DNA from: Cervus elaphus | Lineage: Eukaryota > Chordata > Mammalia > Artiodactyla > Cervidae | Direction: 5' to 3' | Length of the DNA: 64,000 bases | Assembly: GCF_910594005.1 (NCBI RefSeq) | Contig: NC_057841.1 | Coordinates: forward strand, 11,455,001 to 11,519,000 | In this document: positions 33,582 through 45,560 of the stretch, one piece after another | Layout of the letters: each line of letters starts with the position of its first letter | How positions within the stretch are numbered: the first letter of the stretch is position 1 | Position numbers and translations under genes: made by a program | The notes under the pieces: generated by a model | Database searches by the model: none | Seen by the model: only the letters and a program-made list of their open reading frames with translations | Told to the model about the DNA's origin: nothing

Positions 33582-34754
33582 ATTGTAGAGGTGTTTTAGT
33601 AGCATTATTTTATTTAGTAGCAATAATTTTATTGTTTTCACTTATAAAATCTAAGTATCTTTTTGTTCCCATGAGACATTTTAAAAACCATAATTGTTTT
33701 GATAACTGAAACTTTGGGCTTATTGTTTTCAGCTTTTGCCTTTACTGGATGTCATGTTAATCTTGCCTTCTTTCTTCCATTTTTTTCTTGAAATACCATG
33801 TTTTTTGTTCATGTCAATTTACAGAAATTCTGAGAAAAACCAGATTTCTATTCTTCCAATGTTCTCATATTAAAACATGTTCTAAAGTCTAGTTTTTTTA
33901 TTAAATGTTGAGAATTTCAGTATCCATAATACTCAGCGAATCCAAAAGGAACACACTTTTACTCAGTACCACAGAAGTTTACTGGAATTTTTATTCCAGA
34001 TTTTTTTCTACTATGCTTTGACTGGTCTAGAAATCCTTTAGACTTCAAATCCACACATCCTCAGCAATTACATTCTGCATGAAGATTTTTAAGTCTAAGT
34101 TCATTGCCAACCATGTTCATGGCCAACACGCTTCCTTAGAATCCATGGTATCCTTGTCTCACTACTTTTATTCCTGGGTGCATTCTTATGATTTTCTGTT
34201 TTTGTTTGGGGCAAAATGGATAAATGGGAAGTAAAAATTTCAGCTTGAAAGCCTATCTTCTCATACAATTTAAATGACAGTTTTCCTGAGTATTGTAAAC
34301 TGTCTATAAGCCTAATAAAAATTAGAAAACTGCAAGATACAACATGTAGGTGTGTATCATTGTGAACAGTAGGAACATTCTGGAAAACTCTCTAGATTTA
34401 CTTAGTTTAACAAAGAAATTACAACCCAGTCATTCTGTTTCTAAACTTATCAGGAAAATCCCAAATGAACCTTTTGTTCAACCTGCTATATACAGCAATG
34501 AGAATTCTGTACACATCCAGATGGCTGTATAAGAAATCCTCTAAGGTTATATGTTGTAGTGGCCAGTTAAAGATGAATCAGGTTCTAGACAAGTAGTTTA
34601 AATGCAGTGATTATACACAATGGAGTATCATAGAAGGGAAAACAATGTAGAGATAACTCCCCATCCAGTTATTTCCTGCGTGATAACATACCAAAAGAAA
34701 CATAAAATTCAAAAAATTCACATAAAAATTCCTAGTAACACATAGATTACCAAG
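33582..34754. other. Non-coding AT-rich stretch
   Basis: No gene or confident repeat was found up to the L1 ORF2 remnant. Confidence 0.4.
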
Positions 34755-34876
34755 CCTAATTTATGAACAGAAAATCCGCAGAGTCCAATAACAAGGTTGA
34801 ATTAGTCATCAAAAACCTGCCAGTAAAGAAAGCCCAGGACCAGATGGCTTCATTAGTGAAACCTACCAAGCATTTA

Positions 34877-35193
34877 AGGGCTTCCCTTGTGGCTCATCCT
34901 AAAGGAGATCAGTCCTGGGTGCTCGTTGGAAGGACTGATGCTGAAGCTGAAACTCCAATACTTTGGCCACCTCCTGCGAAGAGCTGACTCATTGGAAAAG
35001 ACCCTGATGCTGGGCAAGATTGAAGGCAGGAGGAGAGGGGGATGACAGAGGATGAGATGGCTGGATGGCATCACCGACTCGATGGACATGAGTTTGAGTA
35101 AACTCCGGGAGTTGGTGATGGACAGGGAGGCCTGGCGTGCTGCAGTCCATGGGGTCACAAAGAGTCGGACACGACTAAGCAACTTTCACTTTC
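34877..35193 (+). mobile_element. Chimeric element: Bov-tA head fused to BovB 3' end
   Basis: The first 19-20 bases ('gggcttcccttgtggctca') are the start of a Bov-tA SINE. The sequence then jumps directly into the BovB 3' region ('tcctaaaggagatcagtcctggg' onward) and ends in the shared Bov tail with 'aactttcactttc'. A 13-base direct repeat, ACCAAGCATTTAA / ACCAAACATTTAA (one mismatch), at 34864-34876 and 35194-35206 bounds the whole unit. It therefore behaves as one insertion rather than two adjacent ones. Confidence 0.75.
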
Positions 35194-35300
35194 ACCAAAC
35201 ATTTAAAAGACAATCAGTGCCAATCTTTCTCAAACTCTCCCACAGTTTGTAGAGGAGTATCATACCCAAACTCATTTTACGTGGCCAGCATTACCCTGAT

Positions 35301-35510
35301 GCTGCTTAGTCACTCAGTCGTGTCTGACACTTTGTGACCCCATGGACTTGTAGCCCACCAGGCTCCTCTGTTCATGGAATTCTCCAGGCAAGAATTCTGG
35401 AGTGGGTTGCCATTTTCTTCTCCAGGGGATTTTCCCAACCCAGGGATAGAACCCGTGTCTCTCATGTCTCCTGCATCAGTTCTTTACCACAAGTGCCACC
35501 TGGGAAGCCC
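35301..35510 (-). mobile_element. Bov-tA SINE, reverse, inside L1 ORF2
   Basis: 'gctgcttagtcactcagtcgtgtctgac' to 'ccacctgggaagcccc'. It is flanked by the near-perfect 12-base repeat CATTACCCTGAT (35289-35300) and CATTAACCTGAT (35511-35522). Confidence 0.95.
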
Positions 35511-35600
35511 CATTAACCTGATACCAAAGCCAGATAAGGACACTCCAAGAAAATGACAGACCAATCTCCCGTGTGAAGACAGATGTAAGAATTCTCTGAT

Positions 35601-37740
35601 GACGTCAGAGTAGCAGCAAGTTCATGTAGGAAAAGCCCAGTCTCCATCGCGTCTAATGAGTGACATTACAGTGCATTCAGTCAGTATCTACTCCAGTGCT
35701 AACTCAAAGGGTGAGTCGGAAAGTGAACATTCTAAGAGCCAAGAAGACAATCAGCAAGAAATGATATCTAGAAACCTGGGGTGTAGAATTTGAAGATGGA
35801 TGGAGCAGCGAACCAGGTCAATTGCAGCAGACGGCTTAAATAAGGAAGAAACCGAGGACATCCTCCTCTGCATTTAACAATTAAGGGATTATTCATGACC
35901 TTAGAGGAGTTTACATTTTAGCAATAGGGAATGAAAAACAGTCCCCCAAATGGGCATCAGTGTGTTTTGTGATTTTATTTGCATTACATAAAATCTAGCT
36001 GAGAAGAGTATCTTGCAGAAAAAATACAGCTTCTAGCTCTGCATTCACCTTGGAGATCAGCATAATGCAAAACGCCTCCAATGTGCTCAATGTTTGTGAC
36101 TTGTTGCTGTCCCGTAATCTTCAACCTTCTCATCCACCCTCCTCAATGCTTTTGATCTTCCCTTGCTGAGTCCATTACCCACACATTATATTCCTGACCC
36201 TATTTACTTTCTGTATTTGTAGATTCTTCAAGTTTTAAATAATGCAGTTGAGCAGTGTATTCCAGTGCTAACAGCTCTTCAACATCTAAGATCAGTTGTT
36301 TTATGAGTTTCAGTGACCACTCCCCTCTCCCCAGAGTTCTAAACACCCCTCACTGAATATGATTAAACAGAGTAGAGACTTTCTCATTAAAAGATACTTA
36401 CATATTATTAAAAGGTATAATACAATATAAAGGGTCTTTCTTATTAAAAGATATAATATATTAATACATTTTGAACTATTTTCTTATGGAATTGAGAGCA
36501 AATATTTAATAAAAAGTAAAAACATTTTTAACATTCATCTTATATTGCACAAACTACTGCAAATGTATATGTTAGCTTATTTACTGTTCATAACAAGTCT
36601 GAAGATGTTATTACCTCAAAATTATGGATTAGCAAACTAAAGAACAGAGGTTAAAAAAACTTTCCCAAATTCATACTAGTAACAGTCAGAAAAAAATTAA
36701 GTCTTTCTGACTCCAGGCCCAAGATAGGTAGATACCTATAGTAGTCTTCACATCTAATAAGAGAAAACCACCTTGGAATCCATGCAAGCAAATATCACAA
36801 AACACTCAAAAGCATGACATGGAAACCAATGGAATTTTTATTCTGAAGAATGTTCACATTTTATTGTCATTAGAAAAACTAGCTGTATTTTCAATGAAGG
36901 CAAGTGAACATATTCCACAACTGAGATCAGCCTGATCACCATCCTCGGTACTCTCATAAAAAGTCACTCTAGAAGGTGAAATCCCAACAGCTATCAAGAT
37001 TTCCCTGGTTACAAAATCTCTCAAATTACTTTTTTAATCCCCAAGGTAACAATACACTTGTGTTAGATCAAAATTATCACACCCGCAAGATGGCCTGGAG
37101 GTGATGGAGAGGAAGGCCCACGTCCCAGAAAGCAGACCCTGCCTCACGACAGTGACACGGGTGCTTTTCAGTGAGGCTGACCTCGCTATCCCACCCTTCC
37201 TTCCTCAGCAACTCTGGACTGCTGCACCAGCCCACGGAAGTGAGTGCAAATGTAACACGCAGGCACCCAAGGAGGTCACGGCCAGGAAGAGGATCCAGGA
37301 TAAACATTCAGTTTAGACGTCTAATGATGCAATTCTTTGAGCTCATCAGGTAACTTGCAAGATAAGCAGGAAAACACATTAAAGTATCTCTAGTCCCTCA
37401 GGCCTCCCTGTTAGCTATTGTTTTAGTAAAAATAATACTTTTCCTTCACATGGCTAAGGAAATGGGAGCTTTGAAGAAGGGAAAGAGGATTTCAGAAACT
37501 GAACCATACCATTTGAGGGTGAATTAGAAACACTCATGTTCTACCAGAGGCTTTCATCAGCCAAGGATGACCGATATTGTACAGAAAATATCTAAATATC
37601 TTGCTACAGAAAAGGTGAGCACGTTCATAAACTTCTAAATCAAACTTGACTAAAAAGATGTGTCTAATATAAGAAACACCTTGGAACTGGATTTGACAAC
37701 AATTGACCCATTCCTGTCTGTGGAATCAGAAAAAGTAAAA
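35601..37740. other. Non-coding stretch, mostly AT-rich
   Basis: A MIR core in reverse orientation is likely at about 36595-36720 ('attatggattagcaaactaaagaacagaggt'). Segment 37080-37320 is locally GC-richer with short ORFs on both strands but no splice or start support. Confidence 0.4.
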
Positions 37741-37779
37741 AATAAAAGAAGAGATCAGTGCAGAGGACATGCCCACAAC

Positions 37780-39470
37780 AAAGATAAAGTGAGGAGACAC
37801 TGCCTCCCTCCGTCCCTCCTCCCCAGTGTCCCTGATAGGACAGCGAGGAGGGTCAAAATCTCACCGAGAAACGCAGTCTTGCCTGTTAGGAACCAGGAGA
37901 GGGGAGACCAGAGCCGGCCTCCCTGCATTTTCTACATTCACCACGGAAGGCCTGGGTCATCCCTCCCGCCCTCCCTACCCCAGTGAGGACACTGCCTCCC
38001 CGCCTTCCCCCGGTCCACGCGGTCCTCCGTCCGGAACAAAGCTCCCCAGGACACCCCGTCCCAAGCGCAGCGGGAGCCATCATCACCTGTGTTCAGACAC
38101 CCTCACGGTCATGTCCTTCCTGCCGGTGTCTGCTCTGTCCTCCCGGAGGAGCGCACCGGGGGCAGAGACCAGACTCTGTCACCAGGAAGGACAGTGGGGC
38201 TGGGCGCCCGGAGGGAACAGAAGTGACTGGAGCCACTTCCCGGTTCCCGCCCCCAGCCTTGCTCGGAGCTTCTCCGGCTGCGACGGCTGCACCCCCACCA
38301 GGGGGGCGGCGGAGGTCACCTGGTGCTGCTGGTCAACCCCGCTCAGCGCCGGGGCGCCTGTGTGAGCGCTCCCGGCCTGGGCGGCCCCCCGGGACCGTCC
38401 TGCCTGTTGTGTCCGAGCCTTTGTCCCTCGGGGCCAAGGTCTGGGGGCCCCGGTCCCCCCGCGTCCCTCGGAGCCAAGGTCTGGGGGCCCTGGTCCCCCC
38501 GCATCAATCAGGGCCGAGGTCTCGGGGCCCCGGTCCCCCCGCGTCAATCAGGGTTGAGGTCTCGGGCCCCGGTCCCCCCGCATCCCTCGGGGCTGACGTC
38601 TCGGGGTCCCGGTCCCCCCGCATCCCTCGGGGCAATGTCTCGGGGCCCAGGTCCCCCCCGCGTCAATCGGGGCCGAGGTCTCAGAGCTCTGGTCCCCCCG
38701 TGTCCCTCAGGACCGAGTTCTCGGGGCCCCGGTCCCCCTGCGTCCCTCGGGGCTGATGCCTCGGCCCGGTCCCCCCACGTCCCTCGTGGCGATGTATCGG
38801 GGCCCCGGTCCCCTCCTCGGAGAAGCACCTGGAGCAGCATCACGAGGCCCCTGCTCTGAAACGCCAGCAGGGCACGTGGATCGCATCGCGGCTCCGTCTC
38901 CGGCGAAGAGGCCTCATCCGGGTGGTCTCGGCACAGGTAGGGGGATGACAAAGCCCTGAGACTCAGAGACGCTCCGGGCCGCTTCAGAAGGATGGAGACT
39001 TCCCGAGGGATGAGCGGGACCCGCCCCTCTGAGGCCACAAAGGCCGGTTATTAAAACCAGCGGTGACGGTCCAGGACGCCTCCCTGACCCGGGGGTTGGC
39101 AGCGATCAGCCAGGCTCACTGCAGCCCTTTGGCTTCCTGCACCCCAGTGATTTTTCCAAAAGACCAATTAGATCCATGGGAAATGTTAACTAGAGACAAA
39201 GATACAAGCAGGACAGAAAAGTGTGAGCGATGCCTTTCATTTTCTTAAAGTTAAATGCCCCCTTTGTTCCCAGCAATATCTCGCCTGCCGTTCAGTCTCA
39301 ACGGGAGAGAGGAGGTTTCATTGCCCCTAAAAAGCGCTTGGAGCCCCGGGCGCCGCGCTGCAGAACCACGCGCTGTGACAATGGCTTTTCTCTGTCACTC
39401 CCCGGCTCTCGCCCGTGTCCCTCTTCACCCCACTCAGTTTTTAATTTGCTTGTCATACAATCCCTCTAAC
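37780..39470. promoter_or_regulatory. CpG-rich island
   Basis: About 1.7 kb with markedly high G+C and frequent CpG, in sharp contrast to the AT-rich flanks. It holds Sp1-like GC boxes (for example 'gacccgcccctc' near 39030), a 40-bp minisatellite, and a possible donor site, CACAG followed by GTAGGG at 38937. Islands like this usually mark promoters or gene ends in mammals (established knowledge), but I find no convincing first exon. Long open frames here on both strands are what GC-rich DNA gives by chance. Confidence 0.6.
38421..38817. repeat. GC-rich minisatellite, about ten 40-bp units
   Basis: Ten head-to-tail units follow the pattern 'gcgtccctcgg', 'ggccgaggtctcgg', 'ggccccggtcccccc'. 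Units 1-3 are exactly 40 bases (38421-38460, 38461-38500, 38501-38540). Later ones are 37-41 bases. Variation is mostly cct/caa and gag/gat-type changes, with small losses in units 4 and 9. Because 40 is not a multiple of three, each frame repeats every 120 bases, which explains why all three plus-strand frames read as Pro/Gly/Ser-rich repeats. The C-run at the end of every unit makes G-quadruplex or i-motif structures possible. Confidence 0.95.
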
Positions 39471-40390
39471 CTCGCCTATAAGTGAAAAATAATAAAGCTC
39501 TCAGCATGACAGAGCGTCACTGTACATCAGAGCTCTGAAAACGGGCACGTTTCACTCCGTTTCCAAATTCCCTTCTGCCGTGGCTGCTGCAAGCCAGCAA
39601 CCAAACCCCAACCTGGCCGGGGACGCCGACTCCATGTGATCCCCGCGCTCAGGTCGGCATCACGCAGGATCCCCTTTGTGAAGTTTCCAGCATCTCCCCC
39701 GAAGACATTTACCTTAGGCCGCCCTGTCACAAGTCTCAGCCGCTTCAAAGACTGACAACTCACTCAAGAGAGCTTTCTGGTCGACGAACTCACGTTTGCC
39801 TCCGAGTGAGGGCTGAGGGCCTCCTTCCTTTGTTCTGCGCTGATCGACTTGTGCCGAGACTGATTTTAGAATCAGAATTTTGGAGCTTAGGAGGATCTTG
39901 CAAATTCCATAGTACACGTCTCTGTGGATCTACAGGTTATGTGATGTGCTTGAAGGTCACCGGATTAACTAGTGGTACATCAGGTGCGTCTCCCCTTGGC
40001 TCTGGGTCCCCAGCCTCACTCTCCTCCTCTGCTGTGTTAGGAGGACTGATGTTATGAAGCCTGCACCGTCTAAGGGAGATGAGGTCAAAGATCAGCTCCA
40101 TGCCTGCGCCCCCCCTATTCCCCAGGTGCATTAGGCAGTTCTCCATGAAGCCCATGTCAGTGATGCTACACAGCTCACTTTATGCAGTTTGGTTGGCAAG
40201 TTTCTCTCAAGTTTAGCTTCAGGCCAGAACAAAGGAAAGGGTCAGCCCTGAAAAAACCATCTATCAACATCAATCTCCCAACACACAAGCCACGACCGAC
40301 AAGGGATCAAGAGGGAGTTTTATGGGAAGGAGTTTCTTTTAACGTAAACACAAGGATCTGCTATTACCGCTAAAATCCAAAACACAAACA
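39471..40390. other. Unique-looking non-coding sequence flanking the CpG island
   Basis: Mixed-composition sequence without recent repeats. A possible old MIR in reverse orientation lies at about 39890-40000 ('gaaggtcaccggattaactagtgg'). There is no supported exon. Confidence 0.35.
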
Positions 40391-40394
40391 GCAC

Positions 40395-41062
40395 TGAATT
40401 CTAGAGGTGGAGCAACAGGAATGCTCATCCATTCCTGGTGGAACGAAATGGTGCAGCCATGCTGGAAGACAGTTCACCAGGTTCTTACAAAACTGAACAG
40501 AGGCTTCTCATCTGATCCAGCACTCATGCTCCCAGGTGTTTACCCAAGTGAGTTAACTTTTGTTCACACAAAAACCTGGACATGAATGTTTTCAGCAGCT
40601 TTATTCATAACTGCCGAACTAGTATCAACCAAGATGTCCTTCAATAGGAGAGTCAATAAACAAACTATAGTACATCCAGATAACAGAATGTTATTCAGTG
40701 ATAAAAAGAACCAAGTTATACCAACCACGAAAAGATGGAGGAACCATCGGTGTACATTGCCAGGTGAAAGTACCTAGTCTGTAAAGCCTACGTACTGTAT
40801 GACTCTAACTATGAAATTCTGGAAAAGGCAAACTTTTTTTTGCCCTGGTCTCCTGGGAGGTGATGAGGTGGAACAGGGGTCATCTCCAGGTGGTGAAACT
40901 ATTCTATATGAAACCATAACACTGGATATGTGCCATGAATCTGTCAAAACCCATAGAACTATGTAAAGAGTGAACCCAATGTAAACTACAGACTTTAGGT
41001 AATAATGTCTTAAAACTGGTTCAATTATATCACAATGCAAAATATAAATAAAAGGGGAAACT
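40395..41062 (+). mobile_element. L1 LINE 3' UTR, old subfamily
   Basis: It follows the order of mammalian L1 3' ends: 'ttcctggtggaacgaaatggtgcagcc', 'catgaatgttttcagcagctttattcataactgcc', 'gtccttcaataggagagtcaataaacaaac', 'attctggaaaaggcaaac', 'gtaaactacagactttaggtaataatgtc'. It ends in 'aatataaataaaagggg'. It has no coding capacity. Confidence 0.88.
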
Positions 41063-41467
41063 ATGCCCCTGCAAAAGAGGGGCAAATGAGAATTCTGATC
41101 TGTTTTTCTGTGAACATAAGACTATTCTAAAAATAAAGGCTCTTTTTTAAAATGCAAAGACTCCATATTCAATAAGAAAAGCATTACCATGTGGATATCA
41201 TTCTTGCTGAGATAATCTTTCAAGGGCAAATGTTCTCATGGTTCAATTTAAGTTATTGAGGCCATCTTCAAGCCTCTTGAATCCCCAATAATAATCAAGT
41301 ATTATTTAGATGTAAGTCACTGCTCTTGTGAACAGTACATTCTACTGATACTGGGATCATACACTTATGAATTGCTGACATAATTGCCACATATCAATCA
41401 CAATTCTTTATGTGTTAACTCACTTAGCACTCAAGAAACCTCTCCATCACCAAATTCCTCTGTATCC
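41063..41467. other. Non-coding stretch
   Basis: No recognised element. Confidence 0.35.
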
Positions 41468-41654
41468 TCTGGTTCTCAACATCCGCAGGACCACACCCAG
41501 GAGTCACCCAACCAGGGATCTTGTATTACCATGTAGCATTCACTATGGAAACAAATGGATCCAGGCAGTTCAAACCCACCCTTATGGATCAACTATTTAA
41601 AAAGCCCTCCAAGTAACTTCAACACAGGCTAACTCCTGAGAATCACTGGTCTAA
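41468..41654 (+). mobile_element. MER5-like hAT DNA transposon
   Basis: A copy of about 187 bases begins 'ctggttctcaacatccgcaggaccacacccagg' and ends 'cctgagaatcactggtc'. The two ends ('ggttctca' and 'tgagaatcac') form the degraded terminal inverted repeats of a MER5-type non-autonomous element. Confidence 0.7.
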
Positions 41655-43578
41655 ATCAAAAATTTGAATGTTATTTAGTATGACAAAGCTACAGAAGGAT
41701 TTTATGAAGGGGAGAAACAGGTAGAGCAAGGAAATTCTACTCAGCTAGTCAAAACAGAGTCCCAAGGTCATTCCAAGATGCTTTGAAAATACCGAAGATC
41801 ACAGAATCAACTGCCTATGTGCAGCTCAACCTTGCACCTCATTGCCCTGATGCTATTAGTTTCTGACATAAAGGGCGTTACTGGCCATGAGTCTATTTCT
41901 TTGACCAATACCTAATGCCTGACAGCATCACCTTAGACACACACAAATAGTCACTCCACTTATAAGAAATATTCTGATAAGAATGAAGAGAACATATCTG
42001 GGCTATGAAACTAGAAAATGAAGCCTTTGGGAGTCAAAGAAGATGCCCTTGTTTTGTTCCTTTTTCTTTTCAAGCTCCCATTTGAAAACTGACTGGGGGC
42101 TACCCCCACTGTATAATGATTCCGTCCCCTTTAAAGTCCCAGAGAATCCCACTCATCTGTGAGGCCAGAGTTGAGTTGCAGGGTGGGGAAGGACTGTCAT
42201 TCACCTCGTTTCCTCTTCTGGGAGGAGGGCTCTCGTTTTACTCCAGCTGGTTCAAGACTGAGAAATGGAGGCTTTCAAGAATCTGCAGTGAAGAAAAATC
42301 ACCTGACAAGCAGGTAAAATCCTCAAAAAAAAATTAGCTCATAGGGAAATGAAATTATGATTGTACTAAGGACAGAATGGACAACCTTAAAAAGTTACCG
42401 TCCTGCTGTTGGCAACAACAAGTCATGTGGAGTCAGCCACACACTTGGGGAAAGATCTGAGGAAAGTGTCATTACTGTCATAAAAATCTGTTCCTGTCTA
42501 TACCGTCCTGGTTCCACCACTGCCTTAGGAATCTACTGGAGACCCCCGAGTTTGAGGTGATGACGTAATTAGGTGGGTTGCTTCCTCTGTGCTCTATTCC
42601 ACTAGTTTAGGACTTTTCAGTTTATATGTTTAAAGGATGATGGGGAGATGGAAGCAATTATTTACTCTAAAGGGATTCACAGTAAAAACACAGCCATCAC
42701 TTTGATTTATGTGATTTCCAGGCCACTAGGATGGAGTCTGCTGTCTTCCTGTGAGTACCATGAACCTCCCACCGGTGCCTTTTCGGCCACATCTGTCCAG
42801 CACAGGACACACTCCAAGCCCTGGACAGTCATTTTTCAAAGTCAGTTTTTCCAAGTACAGTAAACTTGAGAACAGATGTTAGTAATATGGAGTTCTCTTG
42901 CCTCTGGCGTGCCTACTAAAGAAACATCAGTCCCCTCTTTCCTTTCCTACCTAGGATTTTAAACCATAAGCACGTTTTACTGGTTTCCTACTTTATTCTC
43001 CATGTGAACAGCAAATCAAATATTCTACCATCAAAATAAACGAGGTGCGTGATCTAGTAACTACTACTTTTTCATCAGTCACAAAACAGACTTGATACAT
43101 TACAACAAAGCAAATATATGGTTTTTTGTGGAGACAATATAAATTTTAGAACACTTTCTTAAAGTTTTGGCTGAATGAAATGTCCATTATTTGTATGTCT
43201 CCAAAAGATAATGTGCATTTACCTTTAATCAAATTACACTGGAGGCAATTAACCAATTATGTGGAAATATCTGTCTTAGGACAAATTAACACTAAGAAAT
43301 AGAATTAATCTCTTCCCAAACACTACCTTTCCGTTTTCTGGTTATAGAAAATCCAAAGTGAGTGCTAGTCTCTTAGATTCCTTTCATTGTATTATTTAAG
43401 AAGGAAAGTCCTTCCTTTTTGGATTCAGAAACATATCCAACTGATTAATTGAAATATAATTTTGCTAAACACTGTATTTATCACCTGTATTCATCCAGTT
43501 CTCATTTATGTTGTACACAGACATGAGATTCCAATCTGGGTGACCTTGAGTTGTGTTGAACATGTTAAGAGATATTGA
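41655..43578. other. Non-coding stretch
   Basis: About 1.9 kb without recognised repeats or exons. It is moderately AT-rich. Confidence 0.35.
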
Positions 43579-43579
43579 G

Positions 43580-44006
43580 ACAGGCTGAGACCCTTGCAGC
43601 AGTGCTTGCACCTGGACAAATGTCTCCACAAGCAACAGATACAAAACCTCTAAGGACTAGAAATACTGCAGGCATGCGCAGTTGGGGCAAATTATGAACA
43701 ATAAGATACAAAAAGGCCAAAACCCAGCAGCTGCTTCTGAGATGCCAGGAGCAGAAGCAGGGTCCTGTGCATGATCTCTGCACCCAGCACCAGCAAGGGG
43801 GTGGGCAGGCCACCAAGCCCCGCTCCAGCCCAGCTCCCCAGTCCACCCCACCCTCACCCCATTTAAGGAACCAGCCCGCCTGCTCAGGCAATAACAAGGG
43901 CACTTGCTTGTTCTTGCTCCCCGTGCTACAGCTGAGCCCCAGTAAAGCCTCACCTGAATCTCCTCTGTCCTCTTACCAACTCTACTGATTAAAGAGTCCA
44001 AGAACC
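43580..44006 (+). mobile_element. Solo LTR of a ruminant endogenous retrovirus
   Basis: The sequence 'gagacccttgcagcagtgcttgcacctggacaaatg', 'gcatgcgcagttggggcaaattatgaacaataagatac', a C-rich stretch, 'catttaaggaacc' (promoter-like), and the R/U5 end 'gctgagccccagtaaagcc...ttgattaaagagtccaagaacc' matches a ruminant LTR family. The polyadenylation signal is the variant AGTAAA. No internal viral genes flank it. The 3' end appears clipped before the terminal CA. Confidence 0.75.
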
Positions 44007-45402
44007 TGCCTTGGGAATTGTTTACAAAGCCACACAGTTATAAACATATTCAGCTCACACCAAATTCAACCCTTCACCGGAAAAGCCATAGAATTTCCAA
44101 TACAGTGGCCAAAAATGTTAGTTCTCACTGCACATTTTATCTTTGGTCAGATTCGTTACAAAGTTCTTCCTCATATTGGCCTCATATTGCTAAAATTTCA
44201 ATCTGTGTGATTCCTAGTTCTATCACTTGGGACTGAATAGTATCTCTTAGTTTTTTAAGAGTATCATGTACTCTTATTTTCTCCTCTTCTAATAAGTTTT
44301 TTAACTGCTCTTAACAGTTTTAAGCCCTTTTGCATCCATTTCATTTGCCTAGAGAAAAAAAAAATCATGTATTTTCAAAACCATGCCACTGAGAACTAAA
44401 AGTGCTTTATTATATCTTTACATTATAAGTAACTATTACAAACCATGCACTGGTATCTCCCACACTCTGTATTTAAGATAGATCAACAGTGAAAGCCAGC
44501 TCATGAAGCCTTGTTTCTAAAGGTAAATAATGACAAGAAGGCTTTAAGGAAACAGGATTTGCTATGAGACTCTGATTAACTGGAACAAAACATTTGAAAA
44601 CTGATTTGTCTATACATAATAGGAAACAAAGTGTTAAGACCTCCTAATTTCTGAATTGAAATTTCCATTTTGGTGAATTTGTCCTCAGGAAATATTGACA
44701 GCAAATGCATAAAGATGTGTGTAGTGGCAATATTTTTAATATTGATTTTTTTCAGTGAAAATGAAACCTAAGTAGTTTTTTAACTGGGAAACCACCATGA
44801 TTACAATTGTTAAAAATCAAACACAAATGGAGACCAGACTTGGAAACTTCTTGAACAGAAAAAAAAAACACAAAAAACACTTTACTCATACAAGCAAAAC
44901 TTAACTTAGCTTATTTTGCAAGATAAGTGAGACAACCTGGGTCACTTCTTGTTAATACCTCTGAAAATAAAAAATAAAAAAAAACCCTCACGTTGTTCCC
45001 CCAAGTTGATAGAAGCTAACCAAGTCCTTACAGTCAAGAAAACGCTAATAATATTATAACCAACCACTGTGAGAAATACACAGTGCTGCCTCCTTACTGC
45101 ATAAACTGCTTTACAACATACCTCTGGGACTCAGTTCATGTTTAATTTGAGGGCTTCCAGTCCACCAACTCTGTGTATGTGCACAACAAATTTTTGCTAA
45201 TTACTGTGTCAATGATTCAGCAGTTTTACATCTGCTATTTCTGAATTTTTAACACAATTATGTGAAGACACAAACAAAATTCTAGATGTAAGCACAAATG
45301 CATCTTCCAATTATAACAGCTTAGATTTTTAGTGCATTTCAAAAATATATTTTCAGTTCATCCAATATACTGTAATGCTTTTACTCCATTTATTATAAAT
45401 CC
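44007..45402. other. Non-coding AT-rich stretch
   Basis: Several A-runs (44354-44364, 44860-44868). No gene or confident repeat. Confidence 0.35.
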
Positions 45403-45560
45403 TTGCCTTTGGAGTCATGAGACTTGGGCCAACTCCCACATAGTCTACTTTCTGGTTGAGGTCAAGCAACTGAACCTAAGTTGGGGTTTCCTCATCTCTA
45501 ACCTTGAGATAAGGATGCTTATTTCACAAGGTTCTAGTATCAAGTATTTCTCTAAAATCT
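45403..45560 (+). repeat. MIR SINE, forward
   Basis: 'ttggagtcatgagacttgggccaac', 'gaggtcaagcaactgaacctaag', 'ggtttcctcatctctaaccttgagataaggatgctta' follows the MIR core order. Confidence 0.7.

Larger units (their letters stand above)
34755..35600 (+). mobile_element. L1 ORF2 remnant split by two later insertions
   Basis: Three pieces (34755-34876, 35194-35300, 35511-35600) join into the L1 ORF2 region just ahead of the reverse-transcriptase palm. They show 'aaagcccaggaccagatggcttc', 'ctttctcaaactctcccacag', 'ccaaactcattttacgtggccagcattaccctgatacc' and 'gacagaccaatctcc'. The frame is degraded. Target-site duplications of 12-13 bases bound each intruding element, so both insertions post-date the L1. 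Confidence 0.88.

Noticed and set aside
37983..38756. 257-codon ORF rich in Pro, Gly and Ser
   Set aside because: It is produced by the 40-bp minisatellite and CpG-rich flank. All three plus-strand frames look alike every 120 bases, which fits a tandem DNA repeat rather than selection for protein.
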